A model generated the notes under the pieces. The model did no database searches and was not told where the DNA came from. It worked only from the letters and a program-made list of their open reading frames with translations. The position numbers and the translations under genes were made by a program. Shown here one piece after another: positions 1 to 3,716 of a stretch of 9,353 nt of DNA (positions are counted from its first letter, which is position 1; each line of letters starts with the position of its first letter). Origin of the DNA: Patescibacteria group bacterium UBA3527 (GTDB taxonomy: Bacteria; Patescibacteriota; Minisyncoccia; Phycocordibacterales; UBA918). The DNA lies in the NCBI GenBank assembly GCA_002377025.1, contig DFPA01000014.1:2378-11730 (forward strand), written 5' to 3'.

Positions 1-981
1 AAAACACCTCGTACTACCGTGTCTTTTTACCGCTATGTAAATATTGCTGATCCGGAAGCTTTTAAGCAGAAGTTGCTAGCTAAGTGGGGTGATTTGGGCT
101 GTTTAGGGCGTATTTATATCGCTCACGAGGGTATAAATGCACAAATGAATGTTCCCACTCACTTATGGGGACAGTTTGATGCTTTCAACCGTACCTTGCC
201 TGAGCTCGCTGGTGTACCGTACAAGATTGCTGTTGAAGAAGGTAAGACCTCTTCTTTTTACAAACTCACCATCAAGGTACGAAAGAAGATAGTGGCAGAT
301 GGTTTGGATGACGACACTTTTGATGTTACCAATACAGGTGAGTATCTGACCGCTAGAGAAATGAACGAATACATTGATGATGAGGACGCAGTTATCATTG
401 ACATGCGCAACAGCTACGAGAGTGAAATCGGTCACTTTGATCGAGCTATCAAGCCGGACGTTGATACTTTTCGCGATGAGCTACAAATGATACCTAGTCT
501 TGTTGACCATGCCAAGGATAAAAAGATTGCCCTCTATTGTACGGGCGGTATACGTTGTGAAAAGGCCAGTGCTTGGATGAAGTATCAGGGCTTTAAGAAT
601 GTGAAGCACTTGAAAGGAGGTGTGATTGATTATAAACATCAAGTCGAAAGAGAAGGTCTTCCAAATAAATTCAAAGGCAAGAATTTTGTCTTTGATGAGA
701 GATTGGGAGAGAGAATAGGTGATGAGGTCATCTCATATTGCCATCTGTGTAACAAAAATAAAAGTGACCAACATTATCACTGCGCGTTTCAGGCATGCCA
801 CGTACTTTTTCTAGGCTGTGAGGAATGTGTACGTAAAAAGAAGGGTTATTGCTCCTGGAAGTGTATACTGATGGACAAATTGCCAAATAAAACAAAGAAA
901 GCCTATGCTCGCTTTATTTGTAAGTATAAACCCAAGCAGTTTAAAAAGAGTCGTTTAAAAAGCAAGCGTCAAACCTCTTAA
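1..981 (+). CDS. trhO: tRNA uridine(34) hydroxylase TrhO, 5' end cut by window edge
   Basis: Rhodanese-domain protein of the TrhO (YceA) family, which makes 5-hydroxyuridine at wobble position 34 of certain tRNAs. The reading frame is open from base 1. The codons before the GTG at 19 read KTPRTT-V-SFYRY, matching the family's conserved PRTTxSFYxY stretch, so that GTG is an internal Val and the true start lies upstream of the window. Numbering from base 1, an N-terminal acylphosphatase-like part (AHEGINAQ, about 40-47) is followed by a rhodanese domain with the active-site loop CTGGIRCEKAS (Cys180). A C-terminal Cys-rich cluster follows (C247, C250, C261, C266 and more), then a basic tail. 326 codons are visible; the E. 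coli protein is about 350 residues. The stop TAA (979-981) is 1 bp from the stop of the converging pilin gene, leaving no room for a separate terminator. Family assignment is secure; the exact tRNA substrates are inferred. Confidence 0.93.
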   Translation, partial: KTPRTTVSFYRYVNIADPEAFKQKLLAKWGDLGCLGRIYIAHEGINAQMNVPTHLWGQFDAFNRTLPELAGVPYKIAVEEGKTSSFYKLTIKVRKKIVADGLDDDTFDVTNTGEYLTAREMNEYIDDEDAVIIDMRNSYESEIGHFDRAIKPDVDTFRDELQMIPSLVDHAKDKKIALYCTGGIRCEKASAWMKYQGFKNVKHLKGGVIDYKHQVEREGLPNKFKGKNFVFDERLGERIGDEVISYCHLCNKNKSDQHYHCAFQACHVLFLGCEECVRKKKGYCSWKCILMDKLPNKTKKAYARFICKYKPKQFKKSRLKSKRQTS

Positions 982-982
982 A

Positions 983-1483
983 CTAACGGGTGTTACAAAG
1001 ACAATAGGCCGTGCTGGCTATCGTACTACTACACCAATTGTTGGTGAAAGGTCGACAAGAGCTGTTCGGTCCATCAGTAGAAGGTTCGACTCCTTCCAAA
1101 TAGGTAACCATTAACGCACCAGCCGGTCCGTCGCCGTAGTCATAGAACATATAATAACTGCCGGCCTCATGGCGAGGGTCTCTTGGTATGGAAGGTATAA
1201 AACCCTCATCTACTAGCTCCTGTACTACATCTTCAAAGTGTTGATTATGATCCTCACTACTACAACAACCAGCTGCTACTTGTGGATAATCACCAAACTC
1301 AGAGTAGTAAAGATTCAAAGCATTGCGTACAGAAGCAAAGTCCGCCAGACGCTGTGCGTCTCTCGCTTTCTTTCGAGCATCATCTAGACCTTGGAAAATA
1401 ACTGTCGACAACATGGCGACAATGGTAATAACTACCAAAAGTTCAATCAAGGTAAATCCGTTGTTCTTTTTTTGGTATATCAT
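983..1483 (-). CDS. Type IV pilin-like / type II secretion pseudopilin
   Basis: 166-residue class III signal-peptide protein. The short basic leader MIYQKKNNG ends at Gly9, and the hydrophobic helix begins FTLIELLVVIT with Glu14 at the +5 position, the classic prepilin peptidase cleavage and methylation motif. The helix continues into an amphipathic region (ARKKARDAQRLADFASVRNA) and then LNLYYSEFGDYP and GFIPSIPRDP, the usual layout of G-type pseudopilins. The C-terminal half has six cysteines (73, 74, 143, 151, 161, 163), which could form disulfides in the exposed pilin head. The ATG overlaps the stop of the upstream small membrane protein gene by 4 bp (ATGA), so translation is probably coupled. 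The only GGAGG lies 21 nt upstream, too far for a normal ribosome binding site. It probably assembles in the cell envelope with a machinery encoded elsewhere; which one cannot be told from here. Confidence 0.9.
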   Translation of the reverse strand: MIYQKKNNGFTLIELLVVITIVAMLSTVIFQGLDDARKKARDAQRLADFASVRNALNLYYSEFGDYPQVAAGCCSSEDHNQHFEDVVQELVDEGFIPSIPRDPRHEAGSYYMFYDYGDGPAGALMVTYLEGVEPSTDGPNSSCRPFTNNWCSSTIASTAYCLCNTR

Positions 1484-1734
1484 ACTCGGTACTCGGGGTT
1501 ACTTCCTCCATTAAATGGGGGTTCTGGTGGCGGTTCGTTACCAATAAACCATGACCAAGAAATGTAAACAATACAAAGGGCTGACACAATAAGCATCCAG
1601 GTATTTGCCTGCTCTTTCGTTTTGGCCAAACCTAGAGCGATAAAAAGACGCACTACAAAACTGTTCTTTTTCTTTGTGATTGACGGCTTTGGTCTTGTGT
1701 AATTTGAATCTTCAAATAATACGTCGCCACACAT
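1480..1734 (-). CDS. Small single-helix membrane protein coupled to pseudopilin
   Basis: 84-residue protein not recognised as a named family. It has a polar N-terminus (MCGDVLFEDSNYTRPKP), a basic stretch (residues about 20-30), one membrane helix at about 45-65 (WMLIVSALCIVYISWSWFIG) and a short Pro/Gly-rich C-terminal tail (NEPPPEPPFNGGSNPEYRV). There is no cleavable signal peptide, so the basic N-terminal half should be cytoplasmic and the tail outside (positive-inside rule). It precedes the pseudopilin with an ATGA overlap, so the two are made together and it may be an assembly or anchoring partner of the pilin. That role is inferred from context only. The sequence before the ATG has no Shine-Dalgarno motif. 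Confidence 0.75.
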   Translation of the reverse strand: MCGDVLFEDSNYTRPKPSITKKKNSFVVRLFIALGLAKTKEQANTWMLIVSALCIVYISWSWFIGNEPPPEPPFNGGSNPEYRV

Positions 1735-1764
1735 AAGAAAATACTAACACATCCGCCGTATAAC

Positions 1765-1793
1765 TTGTTTTTGCTGCGCACATACGTTAGACT
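1765..1793 (+). promoter_or_regulatory. Possible sigma70-type promoter of tRNA-Lys
   Basis: TTGTTT at 1765-1770 and TAGACT at 1788-1793 are separated by 17 bp. Transcription would start near 1800, a few bases before the tRNA at 1807. Each box differs from consensus at several positions, so this is a candidate supported mainly by spacing and placement. Confidence 0.35.
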
Positions 1794-1806
1794 TTTGCCC
1801 ATACAT

Positions 1807-1879
1807 CCGCCCATAGCTCAGCTGGTAGAGCAGCGGCCTTTTAAGCCGAGGGTCCTAGGTTCGAGTCCTAGTGGGCGGA
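1807..1879 (+). tRNA. tRNA-Lys (anticodon UUU)
   Basis: A complete 73-nt cloverleaf. Acceptor CCGCCCA (1807-1813) pairs with TGGGCGG (1872-1878); D stem GCTC/GAGC; anticodon loop CTTTTAA with TTT at 1840-1842; T stem CTAGG/CCTAG around TTCGAGT (1855-1871); discriminator A1879. The outermost anticodon-stem pair is a G-A mismatch (1833/1849). CCA is not encoded (the trailer is CAAAGG), so the 3' end needs nucleotidyltransferase. A UUU anticodon is normally thiolated at U34 using sulfur from a cysteine desulfurase, and such an enzyme is encoded later in the window. Its 3' half is copied in inverted orientation at 1951-1976. Confidence 0.97.
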
Positions 1880-1888
1880 CAAAGGCAC

Positions 1889-1910
1889 GTACACAAAGCA
1901 GTTTGTGTAC
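1889..1910. repeat. 9-bp perfect hairpin after tRNA-Lys
   Basis: GTACACAAA (1889-1897) pairs with TTTGTGTAC (1902-1910) around the loop GCAG. It lacks a GC-rich base and a following T run, so it is unlikely to be a terminator by itself. It directly abuts the next hairpin and forms one arm of the three-way junction. Confidence 0.85.
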
Positions 1911-1950
1911 TACAAGAAAGCCGTCTCCTGAAGGAGACGGCTTTCTTGTA
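1911..1950. terminator. 19-bp hairpin, likely terminator of tRNA-Lys
   Basis: 1911-1929 is perfectly complementary to 1932-1950 with only GA between, effectively a TGAA tetraloop. The core is GCCGTCTCC/GGAGACGGC and the descending arm ends CTTTCTTGTA, so the T-rich part lies inside the stem, and the mirror arrangement would work on the minus strand too. It is the likely end of the tRNA-Lys transcript. The lack of a clean T run after the stem leaves some doubt. Confidence 0.65.
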
Positions 1951-1976
1951 CCTTTGTCCGCCCACTAGGACTCGAA

Positions 1977-2080
1977 GCCACGGAGTATATGTTTTCAATC
2001 TTTCCTAGCGAGAAAACATACGAGTGGCCGCTATTCGCGGACGAGTCCGTTGGTTGGTGAGTGTGATGACAGGTCCGTGG
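1977..2080. other. Structured intergenic sequence, possible non-coding RNA or leader
   Basis: No credible gene covers 1951-2145. CCACGGA (1978-1984) pairs with TCCGTGG (2074-2080), closing about 103 nt. Inside, GTAT-AT-GTTTTC (1985-1996) pairs with GAAAACATAC (2012-2021) apart from a 2-nt bulge. An alternative base pairs GCCAC (1977-1981) with GTGGC (2024-2028). CCGC/GCGG (2028-2040) and CGGAC/GTCCG (2038-2049) form competing small hairpins. It could be a small RNA on either strand, or a 5' leader of the ion channel gene at 2146 with alternative folds. It does not match an RNA family that I recognise. Confidence 0.4.
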
Positions 2081-2145
2081 AAGGAAGGGTATAGTTTGTG
2101 CAAAAAATATTCTGAATCTTCACATAAGGTGTAGAATTAAGTCAA

Positions 2146-2856
2146 ATGGTCAGAAAAATATCAAACCCACTAACTGACACGAAGCACCCGTGGTACTTTG
2201 CTGTAAGCGATATATTGGCGTTGGTAACGGTTCTCTCGATTGTTGGCATTGTTCTGGAAACTATGCCAAGACTACAACAGTATTCCTTTTGGTTTAGTAG
2301 TATTGAAATTGTTACAGTAATAATCTTTAGTTTAGAGTATTTTCTTAGAATTTTGTATGCCAAGAAGAAGGCGTCATACATTTTTAGTGTACTGGGTTTA
2401 ATTGATTTGATGTCAATACTGCCTTCAATATTGGGGCTAGGCAATCTTACTTTCCTAAAGTCAGCGCGCGCCATTAGGCTGATCAGACTTCTGCGAATGA
2501 TTAGACTTGCGAAGCTGAAAAATTTCCACGGCGATGACGTTGATGGAGATTTATCATTTTTCAGCGTCAATATTGCGCTTTTTTGTACGGTTACAATCGT
2601 TTCTACACTATTTGTAGGAACTCTGATCTATTTGATAGAAGGAGATAGCGAAAGTTTTGCCAGCATTCCTGCGGGTATGCTTTGGAGTTTTAAGGTTTTC
2701 TTGATGGGATTACCGGTAAGTTATCCTGAGACTACCGGTGGCCAACTCGTTCATTTAGTTGCCAGATTAGTCGGTTTGATAGTGTTTGGTGTGTTGGTGG
2801 GTGTGGCCGGAAATATACTCAAAGAATATTTGTTTACAAAGCGCAGGAAGTCATAA
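2146..2856 (+). CDS. Voltage-sensor-type ion channel subunit with atypical pore
   Basis: 236-residue membrane protein with the 6-helix layout of the voltage-gated ion channel superfamily. S1 is at about 22-40, S2 about 52-72, S3 about 79-97. S4 (104-123) has R108, R111, R114, R117, R120 and K123 at strict three-residue spacing. S5 is about 138-164, then a re-entrant pore segment (about 171-196) and S6 (about 201-226), ending in a short basic tail. The SFASIP...LW pore helix and the YPETTGGQL stretch before S6 align with bacterial and animal Kv-type channels. However, the K+ filter TTVGYGD is replaced by roughly LMGLPVS, so ion selectivity cannot be assumed. It presumably forms a tetramer in the cytoplasmic membrane. 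It starts at ATG 2146; a weak AAGGTG lies 14 nt upstream. Its 3' region runs into a two-way terminator at 2956-2976. Confidence 0.85.
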   Translation: MVRKISNPLTDTKHPWYFAVSDILALVTVLSIVGIVLETMPRLQQYSFWFSSIEIVTVIIFSLEYFLRILYAKKKASYIFSVLGLIDLMSILPSILGLGNLTFLKSARAIRLIRLLRMIRLAKLKNFHGDDVDGDLSFFSVNIALFCTVTIVSTLFVGTLIYLIEGDSESFASIPAGMLWSFKVFLMGLPVSYPETTGGQLVHLVARLVGLIVFGVLVGVAGNILKEYLFTKRRKS

Positions 2857-2900
2857 AGATAGAAGTCTGTGCGGTATTCCAGTTGATTTTGCAGCCTTCA

Positions 2901-2959
2901 TTTTCGAGTCCGTCCCACGCTTTCTGGCGAAAGCTGGACTTCTCCCATACAGTCGAAAA
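2901..2959. other. Nested stem-loop element between channel gene and tRNA-Leu
   Basis: TTTTCGA (2901-2907) pairs with TCGAAAA (2953-2959), GTCC (2908-2911) with GGAC (2936-2939), and GCTTTC (2919-2924) with GAAAGC (2929-2934) around TGGC. This gives a three-tier structure with a single-stranded TTCTCCCATACAG on one side. It lies in the 3' untranslated region of the channel mRNA and its last stem touches the two-way terminator. It might be a 3'-end stabilising structure or a small RNA. No known family is recognised. Confidence 0.45.
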
Positions 2960-2976
2960 CCCGCATCGCGGGCTTT
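2956..2976. terminator. Two-way intrinsic terminator, ion channel (+) / tRNA-Leu (-)
   Basis: CCCGC (2960-2964) and GCGGG (2968-2972) form a short GC stem around ATC. On the plus strand it is followed by CTTTCTTT; on the minus strand by TTTTCGA. The A/T flanks extend pairing after one mismatch. Its position, 5 bp past the 3' end of the minus-strand tRNA-Leu and about 100 nt past the channel stop, fits both transcripts. Confidence 0.75.
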
Positions 2977-2981
2977 CTTTG

Positions 2982-3064
2982 TGCGTGAGAGAGGACTCGA
3001 ACCTCCACGGGTTAACCCCACTTGGTCCTAAGCCAAGCGCGTCTACCAATTCCGCCACTCACGC
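2982..3064 (-). tRNA. tRNA-Leu (anticodon UAG)
   Basis: A complete type II tRNA of 83 nt. Acceptor GCGTGAG (3064-3058) pairs with CTCACGC (2989-2983), discriminator A at 2982. The anticodon stem CTTGG/CCAAG encloses CTTAGGA, with TAG at plus-strand 3028-3030. The long variable arm GTGGGGTTAACCCGT and the TTCGAGT T loop are typical of tRNA-Leu. It reads CUN codons. CCA is not encoded (trailer CAAAG), and a terminator hairpin follows within a few bases. Confidence 0.97.
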
Positions 3065-3080
3065 AAACATTGGTGAAGTG

Positions 3081-3086
3081 AGTATA
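3081..3086 (-). promoter_or_regulatory. Possible -10 box for tRNA-Leu(UAG)
   Basis: On the minus strand TATACT, one mismatch from TATAAT, lies 16 bp before the tRNA 5' end, a normal distance for a short tRNA leader. At 17 bp spacing the -35 region reads only CTGGAA, so the promoter is weakly supported. Confidence 0.35.
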
Positions 3087-3165
3087 TCAGATATTGCATA
3101 CAATTCCAGCAATAGGCGACTAGATAACTGCTAGTACATTTGTTAAAGTAGTGTCACTCAACACC

Positions 3166-3237
3166 GGCCAGGTGGCGAAGTGGTAACGCTGAGGTCTGCA
3201 AAACCTCCATGCACGGGTTCGATTCCCGTCCTGGCCT
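3166..3237 (+). tRNA. tRNA-Cys (anticodon GCA)
   Basis: A 72-nt cloverleaf. Acceptor GGCCAGG (3166-3172) pairs with CCTGGCC (3230-3236). The anticodon stem GAGGT/ACCTC encloses CTGCAAA with GCA at 3198-3200. The T arm is CGGG-TTCGATT-CCCG and the discriminator U3237 is the base expected for tRNA-Cys. CCA is not encoded (trailer CAC). It is 28 bp upstream of tRNA-Leu(UAA) on the same strand and is probably transcribed with it. Confidence 0.97.
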
Positions 3238-3265
3238 CACATATCAGCTGGTGCTGGTAGGTTAC

Positions 3266-3348
3266 GCCCGGGTGGTGGAACTGGTAGACACGCGAGACTT
3301 AAAATTTCGTGATCCTAGATCGTGCGGGTTCGATTCCCGCCCCGGGCA
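3266..3348 (+). tRNA. tRNA-Leu (anticodon UAA)
   Basis: An 83-nt type II tRNA. Acceptor GCCCGGG (3266-3272) pairs with CCCGGGC (3341-3347), discriminator A3348. The anticodon stem CGAGA/TTTCG holds one G-U pair around CTTAAAA, with TAA at 3300-3302. The variable arm is a GATC-CTA-GATC hairpin (3311-3321), and the T arm is GCGGG-TTCGATT-CCCGC. It reads UUA/UUG and complements the UAG isoacceptor 200 bp away on the other strand. The trailer CAAAACAAAAA leads straight into the palindromic terminator. Confidence 0.97.
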
Positions 3349-3354
3349 CAAAAC

Positions 3355-3386
3355 AAAAAACTTGAGGGTTAACCCTCAAGTTTTTT
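3355..3386. terminator. Perfectly palindromic two-way terminator, tRNA operon (+) / rbfA (-)
   Basis: A 32-bp perfect palindrome: six A, the GC-containing stem CTTGAGGG, the centre GTTAAC, the mirror stem and six T. Either strand shows a stem followed by a T run, so it can end both the tRNA-Cys/Leu transcript and the infB-rbfA transcript. The rbfA stop codon TAA lies in the palindrome centre (3369-3371), so the last residues of RbfA (KKLEG) are encoded by the terminator stem. Confidence 0.92.
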
Positions 3387-3713
3387 GTTTTTCTCCTCTT
3401 GAATAAGTCTGTCTATGTGTTGCCTGTGCTTTTCTCCTACATCAATTGCAAAGTCCAGGTTCGGAATAATTTTCAAATTTGTATGTTTCAGTATGCTTTT
3501 ACGTAGCTCTCTCCCATGCCGTTTCAGCCATACGAGAGCGTCCTCTTCTCGCCCGTCCGGAATGGTGGTTATCATAATTGTCACATTACGATAGTCAGAA
3601 GAAACAGTTACCTGAGTAACCGTGATCATAGGGTCGGTGTTGGCTTCATGGGCGATAAACTTGGCTGCTTCTTCTTTGATAAGCGATGAAACTTTATCGT
3701 GTCTGTCGTACAT
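3369..3713 (-). CDS. rbfA: 30S ribosome-binding factor RbfA
   Basis: 114-residue single KH-type domain protein that binds the 30S subunit and helps late 16S rRNA 5'-end maturation, especially in the cold. Recognisable family stretches are the N-terminal RHDKVSSLIKEEAAKFI helix, the strand pattern ITVTQVTVSSDYRNVTIMI (family theme: V..V..S.D...A.V.), and the C-terminal LRKSILKHTNLKIIPNLDFAIDVGEKH region around the KH fold. Length is normal for the family. It starts 3 bp after the infB stop, with no Shine-Dalgarno sequence in the gap, so it is probably translated by coupling to IF-2. The infB-rbfA order is the conserved bacterial arrangement. Its 3' end runs into the terminator palindrome. Confidence 0.95.
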   Translation of the reverse strand: MYDRHDKVSSLIKEEAAKFIAHEANTDPMITVTQVTVSSDYRNVTIMITTIPDGREEDALVWLKRHGRELRKSILKHTNLKIIPNLDFAIDVGEKHRQHIDRLIQEEKNKKLEG

Positions 3714-3716
3714 AAC

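Larger units (their letters stand above)
1860..1976. repeat. Perfect 26-bp inverted repeat of the tRNA-Lys 3' half enclosing two hairpins
   Basis: Bases 1860-1885 (T loop, 3' T strand, 3' acceptor strand, discriminator and six trailer bases of tRNA-Lys) are exactly reverse-complementary to 1951-1976. Between the arms lie a 3-nt joint (1886-1888), a 9-bp hairpin (1889-1897/1902-1910) and a 19-bp hairpin (1911-1929/1932-1950). Only 9 of 117 nt stay unpaired, giving a T-shaped three-way junction in RNA or extruded DNA. The match stops sharply at T-loop base 1860; beyond 1976 the sequence does not resemble the reverse of the 5' half of the tRNA. The copy includes trailer bases, so it derives from the gene or precursor, not mature tRNA. 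Confidence 0.95.

Noticed and set aside
19..21. GTG as the start codon of trhO
   Set aside because: The six codons before it continue a conserved TrhO stretch (PRTTxSFYxY), so the GTG encodes an internal Val and the gene begins upstream of the window.
1765..1968. Small ORF across tRNA-Lys
   Set aside because: It is a translation of the tRNA gene and the following hairpins, with no independent coding signal.
1860..1976. Classical tRNA-gene attachment site of an integrated element
   Set aside because: Integration leaves direct repeats of the tRNA 3' end; here the copy is inverted and no integrase gene is near.
1951..2040. Second tRNA on the minus strand ending in the inverted 3' half
   Set aside because: The minus-strand sequence has the T loop and 3' acceptor strand, but no matching T-stem 5' strand at the right distance, no D arm or anticodon arm, and only 4 of 7 matching acceptor pairs in a row.
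2050..2085. Hammerhead ribozyme core
   Set aside because: GTGATGA resembles CUGANGA, but the first C is G and no GAAA plus stem III arrangement follows.
2066..2092. SRP RNA-like string (CAGGTCCG...GGAAGGAAG)
   Set aside because: It resembles the 4.5S RNA domain IV apex, but the required AGCAG on the 3' side is missing and the flanks do not extend the helix.
2786..3134. ORFs on both strands across tRNA-Leu(UAG)
   Set aside because: They run through the tRNA and terminator and include the typical translated-tRNA strings; they are not genes.
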